This document shows positions 11,561 to 22,567 of a stretch of 64,000 nucleotides of DNA, in pieces. Position 1 is the first letter of the stretch, and every line of letters begins with the position of its first letter. The stretch comes from Megaleporinus macrocephalus (Eukaryota; Chordata; Actinopteri; Characiformes; Anostomidae), in NCBI GenBank assembly GCA_021613375.1, contig CM038705.1, positions 10,129,095 to 10,193,094 on the forward strand, written 5' to 3'. Below the pieces are notes generated by a model. It made no database searches and was not told the origin of the DNA. It saw only the letters and a program-made list of their open reading frames with translations. Position numbers and translations under genes: made by a program.

Positions 11561-12710
11561 CTTGTTTTGCACAATGATCCTTCAACACACCCAGGGAAGG
11601 GGAGGGAGTGATTAAGGGAGAAGAGAGGAGGAGGGGAGATGGTTGTTTGCTTCTATATTATTTGATATACTGTATAATAAAAATAAAAAAATTACCAAAA
11701 TCAATAAAACAATTGTAACAGGTAACATTCTCTCTCAACATTCTCTCATTCCACATGCCGTAGGTGCCCAAAGAACAACAGATCACTTTTTTTGATGATT
11801 TGAATGTTTCAACATCATTTGAACACACTGGCTGCCATTTACATTGTGTGAAAGTTTCATGATGAAGTCATTTGGAAAGATTTCTGGTTCCATTGACTTC
11901 CATTAAAAGGAAGGTAGGTGTTTGGCCTCTCCTGTAAAGTTACCATCTTGGAGATACATGATATACTTCAGTATTTACCTGATTGTAGACCACAGAAATA
12001 CTCACACTACCCAGAGGCCTGCAGATCCTTAGATGTTACCTTGAGGTTCCTTGTGATCCCCAGGCTACGGACGTGTTGTGTTCTCATTGAGGTGTATACA
12101 TTAACTTATTCTATTCCAACTGAGGTGTATGTACATGGATGTGTTGTTCTCTGAACAGACTAAGTCCATGTATAAACCTCAATCAAAACACAACATGTCC
12201 GTGTAGATACCCCTTCAGTTGGAGTTGAATAACTGATTGAGGTGTAAACCTGATTGTAGACCACAGAAATACTGACACTACCCAGAGGCCTGCAGATCCT
12301 TAGATGTTACCCTGGGGTTCCTTGTGATCTGTTGACTCTACGCTTTAGTTCTGGACTCATTTTTATTAGATGGCCACTCCAGGGAAGGGTGACAAAAGCA
12401 ATTGAATTTCCTCTGTTTATAACTGTCTGACAGTGAATCATTGAGGTGCAAACTTGTTCGGAATTGTTTTGAAACTCTGCCGGCCTAATGAGCGCTCGCA
12501 AATCATTTTCTGAGGTCCTTAGAAATCTCATTTGACTGAGACCCGGCAAGCGCTAACAAATGTGTGTGGTGAAGAACCTCATTATCGCTTAGACCAGACT
12601 AATATACACCGATATTAAAGGTTTGCATACTTTTGCCAATAAAGACATTCAATGCTGGATTATTTTGCTCGATAAATTGTTGAAAAATAAATAAAAAAGT
12701 AAATGTTTTA
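11561..12710. other. dispersed-repeat remnants with an 85-bp duplication
   Basis: An 85-bp block (acctgattgtagaccacag ... gttccttgtgat) occurs at about 11977-12062 and again at about 12247-12332. Remnants of the 33-bp Harbinger-type unit (actaagtccatgtataaacc) lie between them. 11830-11960 holds a family A fragment. 12620-12645 (ggtttgcatacttttgcca) resembles a Tc1-type terminal sequence. No host gene is recognised. Confidence 0.5.
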
Positions 12711-13147
12711 TATTAGCACTGTCCAAAAACAAGCATCTCCAAAATAGTAACTTCAAAGTAGATTCCAAAAGCTTTCATCACTTTCAATGAAAATTACTGT
12801 ACAGAGCTTTCATTCTAAGTGATTCTGGAGCATTTCTTTTGGTCTGGTCATCATAAACCACAAGAGAAAGAGCAGCCATTGTGTTCAATTGATATAGAAA
12901 AAATGGAGATACATCAGATATACTTCTTTGGACACAATCGATACATAGTTCTGACTTAAATTAAGTCTATTTTAGGCCACATTTATGCAGAAATACACAA
13001 AAACGATCAATAACTGCGTTATGAAGTTTTACATTGGCTGGTATAAAGCAGATATCTAACTACTGTCTGACTCATGTAGACCCTTCCTGATTACTCAAGT
13101 GGATGTAAACACACTGAACAAATTAACTGGCCAAATCTAATGTTCAG

Positions 13148-13187
<40 letters not shown>
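12711..13187 (+). repeat. family A copy and TA microsatellite
   Basis: 12815-12935 carries the family A core (tctggagcatttcttttggt ... aaaatggagatacat ... tggacacaatcgat). A (TA)n tract is at 13154-13186. No coding sequence is recognised. Confidence 0.55.
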
Positions 13188-13196
<9 letters not shown>

Positions 13197-13561
13197 CTGG
13201 TTACTGCTTGTATCTACACACTTTGTATCTACAAAAAATGCACTTTGAATAATTTAGTGTATGTAAGTGACAATACAGGTTCAGCATAATCCACTACTCA
13301 AAAATAACCATCTAAGAGCAGCTATGTGGTCAGAAACTGACCGCTGATAAAGGACTAGAGGATGACTAACACAAACTGGGCATCAACACATGGGCTGCAG
13401 TCTTCAACTGTAGAATAGCAAGGTGGAGCTATATAGATATATGGGTTTCTATACATTTTGCACCATGACAATGAATTACTGAATGTACTCCTCAGTGTAA
13501 TTATGTATATGATTACAGCACAATATTCATATATATACACATATATATATACATATATAAA
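13188..13561. other. dispersed repeat (family D) fragment
   Basis: 13325-13425 contains gtcagaaactgaccgctgat, ggactagaggatgac and acaaactgggcatcaac, pieces of a repeat also present at 17490-17690, 37187-37400 and 38285-38395. A short TA-rich tract at 13530-13560 precedes the next array. Confidence 0.5.
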
Positions 13562-14801
13562 CCCTAAATCAGTTGACCGGCAGCATCCTAAAACCGTTGA
13601 CCAGTAGTGCCTAAATCAGTTGACCGGTAGCGTTCTAATACCGTTGACCGCTAGTGCCCTAAATCAGTTGACTGGTAGTGTTCTAAAACCATAGACTGGT
13701 AGCGTCTAAAACCATTGAACACTAGCATTCTAAAACCGTTGACCAGTAGTGCCCTAAATCAGTTGACCGGTAGCGTCCAAAAACTGTTGACCAGTAGTGC
13801 CCTAAATCAGTTGACCGGTAGCATCCTAAAACTGTTGACCGCTAGTGCCCTAAATCAGTTGACCGGTAGCGTTCTAAAACCATAGACCGGTAGCATCCTA
13901 AAACCGTTGACCAGTAGCGCCCTAAAACCATGGAACGCTAGCGTTCTAAAACCGTTGACCGGTAGCATTCCTAAAACCGTTGAGCAGTAGTGCCCTAAAA
14001 CCGTTAACCAGTAGCTTTCTAAAACCATGGACCGGTAGCGTTCTAAAACCGCTGACCGCTAGTGGCCTAAATCAGTTGACCGGTAGCGTCCTAAAACCGC
14101 TGACCGGTAGCGTTCTAAAACCATTGACCGGTAGCATTCTAAAAACCGTTGACCGGTAGCGTTCTAAAACCGTTGACCGGTAGCGTTCTAAAACTGCTGA
14201 CCGGTAGTGTTCTAAAAACCGCTGACCGGTAGCATTCTAAAACTGCTGACTGGTAGCGTTCTAAAACCGCTGACCGGTAGCGTTCTAAAACCGTTGACCG
14301 GTAGCGTTCTAAAACCGTTGACCGGTAGCGTTCTAAAAACCGTTGACCGGTAGCGTTCTAAAACCGTTGACCGGTAGCGTTCTAAAACTGCTGACCGGTA
14401 GCGTTCTAAAACCGTTGACCAGTAGCGTTCTAAAACCGTTGACCAGTAGCGTTCTAAAACCGTTGACCGGTAGCGTTTTGAAAACCGTTGACCAGTAGTG
14501 TTCTAAAACTGTTGACCGGTAGCGTTCTAAAAACCGTTGACCGGTAGCGTTCTAAAACCGTTGACCGGTAGCGTTCTAAAACCGTTGACCGGTAGCGTTC
14601 TAAAACCGTCGACCAGTAGCGTTCTAAAACCGTTGACCGGTAGCGTTCTAAAACCGTTGACCGGTAGCGTTCTAAAACCGTTGACCGGTAGCGTTCTAAA
14701 ACCGTCGACCAGTAGCGTTCTAAAACCGTTGACCGGTAGCGTTCTAAAACCGTTGACCGGTAGCGTTCTAAAACCGTCAACCAGTAGTGTTCTAAAACCG
14801 T

Positions 14802-14802
<1 letters not shown>
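13562..14802. repeat. 24-bp minisatellite (gttctaaaaccgttgaccgg)
   Basis: About 51 units of a 24-bp sequence, gttctaaaaccgttgaccgg-tagc. Copies in the first half are degenerate (ccctaaatcagttgaccgg) and those after about 14330 nearly uniform. The unit's complement, gctaccggtcaacggtttta-gaac, is close to the unit of the 29.3-31.9 kb array, so the two arrays carry the same monomer family in opposite orientation. A (TA)n microsatellite follows at 14803-14835. Confidence 0.93.

Positions 14803-14835
<33 letters not shown>
14803..14835. repeat. (TA)n microsatellite
   Basis: Uninterrupted TA dinucleotide run at the right edge of the 24-bp array. A similar TA-rich stretch lies at its left edge. Confidence 0.9.
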
Positions 14836-14837
<2 letters not shown>

Positions 14838-15985
14838 ACCGCTGATGAGGCTGCTGATGCTCCGTTATGATTAAATGAAGCTCTGATCGTATTTTAGGCC
14901 ATGTTTCTGCTGAAGCTCACACAAGACGATAAAGGGCTCACTAACGTCCCAGCAGCCCTGTGTATTTGTACTGCTATTTGGAACACAGCCGCGTGCTAAA
15001 CTCAGACGCGCTACGTGTGGATATGGCAGGAAGAGACTGAGGGTAAATGTTTGTCTGTCAATAACTACACTAGAAGGATTATTGCGGAGCGATTAGCATA
15101 GAGTGTTTCATCTCCCTCGCTCTCGCTCTCTCCTCCACGGCTGCACGTCACTCCCGTGTTTGTGTCTTGAGAGTCTGAGTGTGTGAAAGGCAGTGAGTCA
15201 TCTGTGAATATGTGACATTTCATCTGGAGGAAGGGCACGAGTGTCCTTTATCAATGAAAACATCTGCACCACAAGCGCTCGTGAGTCGGCGTATCTGTTT
15301 GTTTGGGAGGCCGAGTGAATGTGGGGTGTGTGTGTGTGTGTGCTTGGTGACTCTCTCTCCTCTACACGCAGCCCTTTCAGAGCCAGAGCGCTGATTACCA
15401 TAACGCTAACGTTCAGCTAAAGTGACTGGAACTTTGCTGAGGGCAACAGCCCCAAAATACAGAGTGATTCAACAGAGCCTCCACTGCTACTGGAAGAAAA
15501 GGCAGCATGACTCAGCGACAGAAACCCCCCCTAGATTTTTACTAAAGCGCTGGGTTGTTGGTCCCGGGCGGTCCCGGGCGGTCCCCGGGCTGGGGGATGT
15601 GGACTGTGATGGGGTTCCTAGTCTGTGTGTTCACTCTCTCAGTGGCAGTGTAAAAATGTCTTATGAAAGCGTATCACTATACAGGACGTGGTTATATAGA
15701 ATTGCGAGCGCGTCTGACATCTGTTCATCTGTTGCAGTGCAGTTTATCCGCCCGACTCCTTCATCCACTCAGCACCGGCCAATCACAGGGCTGCTGTGTA
15801 GAGGTTATATGGGCGACTAGCAGAGGGCTGACCTGGTAGTGTGGATGAGTGGATGAGGTTTTAACAAATCATCTATTGTCTGATTATTATTTAAGAGATC
15901 ATGTAAACAGCATAGTCTGATTCCTTAGATCAGATTAAGATAAATCTCATAACAAAGGCAATGAGAGCTGGATCAGTAATCAGGT
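14836..15985. other. non-repetitive DNA, possible regulatory sequence
   Basis: About 1.1 kb with mixed composition and no tandem structure, apart from a short (GT)n at 15327-15341 and a tccccgggcggt-type repeat at 15560-15590. The stretch 15045-15110 (tttgtctgtcaataac, ggattattgcggagcgatt) has ATTA/TAAT-type motifs like conserved enhancers. The 132-codon ORF at 15422-15820 has no recognised domain, and I do not call it a gene. Confidence 0.4.
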
Positions 15986-17185
15986 GCTATATGTATATAT
16001 ACTCTTACTCTGATTTCTCAGTGTATATATACTCTTAATCCGATCTCTCAGTGTATACATACAATTACTCTGATTTCTTTTAGATCTCTTAGTGTATATA
16101 TACACTCTTAAACTGATTTCTCATTGTATATATACACACTTACTCTGATTTCTTTTAGATCTCTCAGTGTATATATACACTCTTAAACTGATTTCTCAGT
16201 GTATATATACACACTCTGATTTCGTTTACATCTCACAGTGTATATATACACTCTTAAACTGATTTCTCAGTGTATATATACACTCTTAATCCGATTTCTC
16301 ATTGTATATATACACACTTACTCTGATTTCTTTTAGATCTCTCAGTGTATATATACACTCTTAATTCGATTTCTCATTGTATATATATGCACACTTACTC
16401 TGATTTCTTTTAGATCTCTCAGTGTATATATACACTCTTAATCCGATTTCTTATTGGATATATACACTTACTCTGATTTCTTTTAGATCTCTCAGTGTAT
16501 ATATACACTCTTAAACTGATTTCTCAGTGTATATATACACACTCTGATTTCGTTTACATCTCACAGTGTATATATACACTCTTAAACTGATTTCTCAGTG
16601 TATATATACACTCTTAATCCAATTTCTCATTGTATATATACACACTTACTCTGATTTCTTTTAGATCTCTCAGTGTATATATACACTCTTAATTCGATTT
16701 CTCATTGTATATATATGCACACTTACTCTGATTTCTTTTAGATCTCTCAGTGTATATATACACTCTTAATCCGATTTCTTATTGGATATATACACTTACT
16801 CTGATTTCTTTTAGATCTCTCAGTGTATATATACACTCTTAATCCGATTTCTTATTGGATATATACAAACTTACTCTGATTTCTTTCACATCTCTCAGTA
16901 TATATATACTCTTAATTCGATTTCCACTTGTATATATACACTTACTCTGATTTCTTTTAGATCTCTCAGTGTATATATACACTCTTAATCCGATTTCTTA
17001 TTGGATATATACAAACATACTCTGATTTCTTTCACATCTCTTAGTGTATATATGCTCTTAATTTGATTTCCCATTGTATATACACTCTTACTCTGATTTC
17101 TTTCACATCTCTCAGTATATATATACTCTTAATTCGATTTCCCCTTGTATATATACACTTACTCTGATTTCTTTCAGATTTGTCA

Positions 17186-17241
<56 letters not shown>

Positions 17242-17340
17242 TTACTCTGATTTCTTTCACATCTCTCAGTATATATATACTCCTAATCCCGATTTCTCAT
17301 TGTATATATACACTTACTCTGATTTCTTTCAGATTTGTCA

Positions 17341-17418
<78 letters not shown>

Positions 17419-17440
17419 TTACTCTGATTTTGTTCAGCTA
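15986..17440. repeat. TATATA-rich minisatellite, ~76-bp compound unit
   Basis: The compound unit alternates ctcagtgtatatatacactc with ttaatccgatttctcattg-tatatatacac-acttactctgatttcttttagat. The gtgtatatatacac core is a perfect palindrome in most copies. A 328-bp block starting at 16153 is repeated almost identically from 16481. Two pure TA expansions (17188-17238 and 17343-17416) have grown out of the cores near the right end. Confidence 0.9.
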
Positions 17441-17700
17441 TCTCAGTGTATATGTACTCCTACTCCAATTCCTCAATTAGATTTCTTGGTGTATATATAC
17501 TCCAACACCTCAGTGCCACTACTGGACTGAGAATAGCCGACCAACCAAAAATATCTAGCCAAACGGTGTCCTGTGGGCAGCGTCCGGTTACCACCGTTGA
17601 AGGACTAGAGAACACAAACTGCAGCAGATGAGCTATCGTCTCTACAAGGTGGACCAACAAGATAGGAGTGAGTAATACACTGGACAGTGAGTGGACATAA
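17441..17700. repeat. dispersed fish repeat, family D
   Basis: 17505-17690 contains cctcagtgccactactggac, gactgagaatag, ggactagagaacacaaactg and ggacagtgagtgg in the same order as 37187-37400. The family is common in some fish genomes by recall; its class is not clear to me. Confidence 0.6.
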
Positions 17701-17805
17701 GCAAGCAAAAAGTGTATATGCTTGGTATGTGTAGTACAGTAGTGTGTGAAGGACCCTGCATTGCTACAGAGCGTGTGCCGTATGCGTGTGTGCGTGTACT
17801 TTTAC

Positions 17806-17901
17806 CTGCACCTCTCGAGCATGGTAAGCGATGATGAGGCCGAGGAGAATGATGGTGGAGAGGCTGATAAGACACTTCAGCGCCAGAGAGTACATGGAAC
17901 T
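17806..17901 (-). CDS. kcnn3: SK potassium channel internal exon (S1 helix), KCNN3-like
   Basis: This exon belongs to a small-conductance calcium-activated K+ channel, a plasma-membrane tetramer gated by calmodulin-bound calcium. Read on the minus strand, the 96 bp give exactly 32 codons, from SSMY to AREVQ, including [17 protein letters not shown], the highly conserved S1 transmembrane segment of SK channels. Splice signals fit. The acceptor is ttttgcag (complement of 17902-17909), with a branch-point-like ctaac about 25 nt upstream (17925-17929). The donor is CAG|gtaaaag, just below 17806. Both ends are phase 0, so skipping the exon would keep the frame but remove S1. The AYH-REVQ ending favours SK3 over SK1 or SK2, from memory of the paralogues. 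The exon is too short and lacks a nearby stop-free extension, so it does not show up as a long ORF. No neighbouring SK exon was found in the window. Exon identity is strong; the paralogue is tentative. Confidence 0.88.
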
Positions 17902-18570
17902 CTGCAAAACACATCACACGCATCGTTAGTCATGTACACTCGCGTGCGCGCACACAAAACATACGTCCTCCACACATCCAGCCACACACACACACACACA
18001 CGGTGTCCTGCGGTTCCTCTAATGGTTGGCATGATTGCTCTGGTCTCGTCTTGATAAACGCAACAGTGATGTCTGCGCCACAAATCAGCAGGAGTCCAAA
18101 TAAATCACCCCCCCCCCCTCCCTCCCTCCCTCCGCCCCCATACAGACACACCCGCACACTCACACACCCACACGCGCAGATTGGGTCATCTAGCATCTCT
18201 CTCCCTCTCTGTGCGTCTGACAGAAGCCGAGGTGATATATCATTTCCTGCCCGAGTCCGAAAGCTTTCCAGTTGAACTCGGGATAATATTAGAATGGCCA
18301 CCTGTGGGTCTAATTTAAAGCTCTGTACAGGAGCCATTATTCTGAGGCCGGGCGCAGAAGCGCCGCTGCTCGGGGAGCTCGCGGCACTCCGGCTCCTCAG
18401 ACTAGCGCCACCGTAAAAGTAATCTCCCCGTTTTGTCAGGTTTTCCTCGCAACTGGTCGTTAGCGCCCCAAGTTGCGGGCTCCCAAATGAGGCTATTTTT
18501 CACGTACGCGCCCGACCCGGACGCCGAGGACGGAATCGGGGATGTCCTGATCCGAGAGCAGCTTTAGATC
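17902..18570 (-). promoter_or_regulatory. upstream intron flank with G-rich tract; possible regulatory DNA
   Basis: In gene orientation this is the intron just upstream of the SK exon. It holds an (AC)n run at 17984-18001, a C-rich tract at 18108-18139 (G-runs on the transcribed-sense strand), and a G+C-rich non-repetitive stretch at about 18330-18550 with many CpGs (gccgggcgcagaagcgccgc). Between them, 18255-18345 is complex single-copy-looking sequence. It could be a conserved enhancer or an alternative first-exon region. SK3 genes are known to use alternative first exons in intron 1, but I see no coding proof here. Confidence 0.3.
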
Positions 18571-18851
18571 TGAACTGAGCATCGTAATGTTGAGTATCAG
18601 CCAACACGGATTCGATATGTGTGTTTGTATAGACAGTACAGGACTGATTATTCAGGGGAGACATCAGGGGTGGGGACAAAAATCAATATAGCACAGTATC
18701 GCAATATTTTACCGATAGATGCCAAGTATCGATATTTTCTTATATTGTCGCTGACATGAGAAAAACATTTATTTATTTTTATTAATACATTTTTTACATT
18801 TTTTCTATATTATTTGAAGACGACAGCTCATCTCCTGTGACCAATAGAAAT
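18571..18851. repeat. hAT-end fragment and left half of a family A copy
   Basis: 18668-18755 (ggggtggggacaaaaatcaa ... gtatcgatattttctta) resembles one end of a small hAT element. 18775-18851 reads as the complement of family A and ends gaccaatagaaat. The copy resumes at 20467 (atagaaatgctccaaaatca), so it was split by the element at 18852-20466. Confidence 0.5.
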
Positions 18852-20466
18852 TACAGATGGAAGGATCGATCGGCTATGTATCTCGTGAGCCAATCGATGG
18901 CGTTAAACTAATGAGCCTAATTTCGGTATTTCCAGCTAGTGTTTCATCCAGGAAGAGGAGGCCTCCGGCCAGCTCCATGCAATTCCTATCTGAACCACTA
19001 GGTGGAAATACACACCCTTTCATTTTCCACAGACTGACTAAAGCAGAAAGCATGTCGTCCTTCTGGCAGTGTTTACTGTATGTGACGCAGACTCATCCAG
19101 GACGTTTTGTCAAATTTGTAAAGTCAACGTGTCTCGTTGGGGAACCAAGACAAAGACATTTAAGTCTACTAATCTGATACTAATCAGCAAACAGCAGAGC
19201 TAGCACACACAGCTAGCACAAAACAACCAACCCAGAACACCATACAGACCAGATCTGACCGGTACAAACAGAACAGCAGCAACAATTCAAGATCTACATT
19301 AAATGATTACAGACTTTGTTTAAAATAACAGAGTCTGCGTTTAATGACTGTAGTTTTGACTGCATTTATTTAATTAGCTTTTTTTAGTTTTAAATTAAAG
19401 GTCTAAATGTAATGATGGCAGTATTGGGGTTATTTGTTTGATTTACTTTATTTATTTACTGTTAATTTTGTTAAAAATATTATGCTGTTTCACATGAGCT
19501 CGTTAAAAATGGTAATAAACAGACCTGTTACTTCAATGCCTCATATTCTTACACTGTTTGATCTTTTTTTTTTTTTTTTTTCGGTGTACAAGATAAACTG
19601 GAGCAAATCTATCTCTGTTATTAATTGTTTCAAATATCTTGGGATTAACATCCATCTTTCTTTATCTGATATTGCTACTAAGAACTTTAATAAGGTCCTA
19701 TCAACAATTAGTCTAGATCTTTCAAAATGGTCACATTTTCCAAATTCTTTAGAGGCTCGAATAGCTGCACTTAAAAGGAACATTCTTCCCCGCATTCATT
19801 TTTATACATCTATGATTCCATTACCACCTCCTGTTGATTATTGGCCCAACTCAATTCAGTAGTATCACGATATATTTGGAATGGGAAACGTCCACGCATC
19901 AAAATAACAACTATACAATGTAGTAAATTAGAAGGGCTCTCACTTTCTAACTTCAAAATATATGCATAGGCATTCACTTTGCATCCATTGGCAAAATGGT
20001 TTAACTTAAAGTTTTCATGGCGTCTTATTGAAGAGTCAATTATTACCACACATAAGCTGGAGGATTTCCTATTTACTGGCATTTCTATTAGATTCTCACT
20101 TAGTCTCACCTAGTCTACCATTTTTATTATTTTTTTCTGGGGTGGGGGGCTCTGGTGAGCAGGGGGAATGGGGGCGGTTCTATATTTATGTCATTTATTT
20201 ATTTATTTATTTGTTATCATTATTTTTTTATAATTATTATAATCTCATTGATATCACTCTTCATCCATGTTAAAATAAAAAGTTGTTCAAAAAAAAAAAA
20301 AGGCAATAAACCAGTTTCGACCATGTTTCATGACTTGCTTGCGCTAATAACTACATGTAGCCCTGCCGTGGCATATAGCCCCGCCCTCTATCAGTATCAG
20401 CTGATCGCGCTGAAAGATGATTAGTGATCGGAATCGGCCTCAAAAACGCTGATCGGCCCATCTCTA
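18852..20466 (+). mobile_element. hAT-type element, family N3, split by a LINE
   Basis: Ends tacagatgg ... cccatctcta form an imperfect inverted repeat. The flanks carry a perfect 8-bp duplication, atagaaat (18844-18851 and 20467-20474). The left (18852-19510) and right (20302-20466) parts align with the uninterrupted copy at 54849-55578 (for example aatgagcctaatttc, gcaaacagcagagctagcac, gaccagatctgaccggta). The middle is an L1 insertion. No transposase is present; the 106-codon ORF at 18857-19177 is not recognised. Confidence 0.85.
19523..20301 (+). pseudogene. 5'-truncated L1-clade LINE, ORF2 C-terminal fragment
   Basis: The plus-strand frame gives NWSKS ... FKYLGINIHLSLSD ... LSKWSHFPNSLEARIAALKR-NILPR, the segment after the reverse-transcriptase palm of L1 ORF2. 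It stops at 19860. A shifted frame continues with YIWNGKRPRIK and LEGLSLSNFKIYA, showing at least one frameshift and stop. A 3' tail follows, ending in poly-A at 20289-20301. The flanks share an imperfect ~12-bp duplication (ggtaataaacag at 19511 and ggcaataaaccag at 20302), consistent with target-primed insertion. A poly-T/F run at about 19563-19580 replaces part of the usual domain. Not functional. Confidence 0.82.
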
Positions 20467-20655
20467 ATAGAAATGCTCCAAAATCACCTTTACATTAACA
20501 TACATTGAAAGTACTGTTTTGGGCGAGTTATGCGGTGAAGATCTGGTAGAAACCAAAAAAACAATAACACTATGCAAAGCATAATTAATGACTGAAGTCC
20601 AACTAAATCTACTGTCATATAAACTATACAGGCTAAATTATGAGAACACCTGACG
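20467..20655 (-). repeat. right half of split family A copy
   Basis: 20467-20525 (atagaaatgctccaaaatca, then acattgaaagtactgtttt) continues the minus-oriented family A sequence interrupted at 18851. The rest is unassigned. Confidence 0.5.
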
Positions 20656-21219
20656 CAGGATTAACATTAGATCTGGTTGGGGGGGCAAGCCTAAACCCAA
20701 AAACCAGCCCCAGGCCATTTATGCCCCTTCCACCAAACATCACTGTTGTGTTTCGGTTAAGGAGAGATCAACTGATACCCAGATTCAGAGAGTGAAACAT
20801 GACTCTTCACTCCAAGGAACCTGTTTCCACAGCTCCGCCGAGTCCAGTGGCAGTGTACTCCCTAGCACCCAGTGATCTCGGGCTTGTGTGCAGCCACGGA
20901 AACCCATTTCATGAAGCTCCCAATGCACAGTTGTGATGTTGCTTCCAGAGGCGGTTTGGAACCGAGTGATGCAACAGAGGACTGTCGATATTTATAAGCT
21001 GCACACTTCAGCGCTCGGCAGCCCCGCTATGCGAGGTTTACCATTTCGTGGCTGAGCTGTTGTAGTCTCGTAGTCACCCAATGACAGCTTAAAGTCACTA
21101 AGCACTTTAGCAATAAACTTTCTACTGTCAACATCGATCTACTAGGACTGCACGGCTATGTGCTTGATTATACACACCTGTTAGCAGAGGTGTCCACATA
21201 CTTTTGGCCACATAGTGTA
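20656..21219 (-). pseudogene. Tc1-like transposon relic with transposase fragment
   Basis: The right terminus at 21188-21219 (aggtgtccacatacttttgg-ccacatagtgta) is a fish Tc1-type inverted repeat. On the minus strand, broken frames in 20760-21070 read QPRNGKP, FQTASGSN, WELHEMGFRG and PWSEES. They match in order the helix-turn-helix and early catalytic part of fish Tc1-family transposases (family assignment from memory). Stops and frameshifts interrupt it, and the C-terminal part and left inverted repeat are not seen. Dead copy. Confidence 0.75.
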
Positions 21220-22567
21220 CATCACACCAGTACACACTATTATTAACCCTATACAGTGCTGTGCAAATGTTTGGGAACATTATTATATTAAAAAAGCAAA
21301 ATATTTCAATAGTATTAATACTGTAAGTAGTGCTTTTACCAGTGGCGTGCAGTGCCACCGGGTACCCTTTCTGCTACACACCCCCAACTCCCACCACCCC
21401 CACCACACATTTTCTTAATGCACAATAAACCACATAAATCACACTATAACTCACAGTATGGATTTTAAACTACAAATAACCCACAAGTGCAGCTAAAAAT
21501 GAAAAAAACTAAAGTGTTTACATGTTTATCATAGCTTAACTTAGCAGGTATAATTTGGCTGCCTTCGTTAAACAGCTCAAATGATCAAATCCTTCAAATC
21601 TGTACCAACCAGTATACAATCCCAGCAAAACAGCTTCTGACGCTGTGTGCTAGCCGTTGTGCTAGCCAGGAATACCTCTCATAGTTCGTCCAACAGAAAG
21701 TACGCATAATTGTTTTCTTTCTGAGACTTGTAGGTGGATTTTTTCGTGAACAGTAGTCTAGGCTTTTTAATCAGGTACGACACAAAATCTACCTCATTTG
21801 AAGTCTGCTAGCCAGCTAGACTAGCTTGTGCTTAGTGACAACGAGTTAGGGCGTGGCACCTTCTTCAGAACGCCGAGAAGGGTTTTTGTGAATAAACTCA
21901 CATGCCAGACTCTTCAAAATATCATTGGAAGGAGCACACAGGCATGTAGGCAGCCCCTAAAGCCATTTTAATGAGCAGCTTTGACTGGTTAGATCCACTC
22001 TCAGTCAGATATATGTCCTACAGCAGCTAAGCAAACACTGTTATAACATGTTAATGTAGCATGTTGTATTATTTACTGCTGAAGGAACTGAATACATTCA
22101 TACAATGTCTGGGGCGTCCAGGAGAAATCTGGAACTACACTTTGTTCTTCAAACTGGAGCTCAAGATATGATCTACTTCTCTCACAATAAGATATTCATG
22201 TTACTTTGTATTGTATTTATGAATATTTATATCTGTTCTAATCATATCTGCTGTTCTTACTGGTGAACATACCTGTATTGTTGGGATGAAGGCCTTTAAA
22301 CAATGAGCTTCTGCACGGTACCATACACAAACAAAGTTTATAGCAACATGCAGTTTTTAAAATCCCCATCAGTTTAAGTGTAAAGCATGAGAACCAGTTG
22401 CTGCTCCTCTTGACTGGATTTCTCGAATTGTTACATTTTTATAAATGTTGCAGGACTGCTGGAGATCATATGTACATACAGGAACTGGATTCAATACAGC
22501 TGCCTCAACCACTGGCATACAAATCAGAGCTAACACTGTCATAATACTAAATATACCAACTACATAT
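21220..22567. other. unassigned DNA, mostly non-repetitive
   Basis: 21252-21280 (acagtgctgtgcaaatgttt) resembles a Tc1-type terminal fragment. Otherwise about 1.3 kb without tandem repeats, recognisable transposons or plausible exons. Confidence 0.4.

Noticed and set aside
9962..11588. Three overlapping minus-strand ORFs of 434-540 codons
   Set aside because: All three frames are open at once because of the 10-bp periodicity. Pure decamer array.
15422..15820. 132-codon ORF
   Set aside because: Low-complexity GC repeat inside, no recognised domain; chance frame.
17041..17530. YIYIYI-rich ORFs
   Set aside because: Translations of TA microsatellites.
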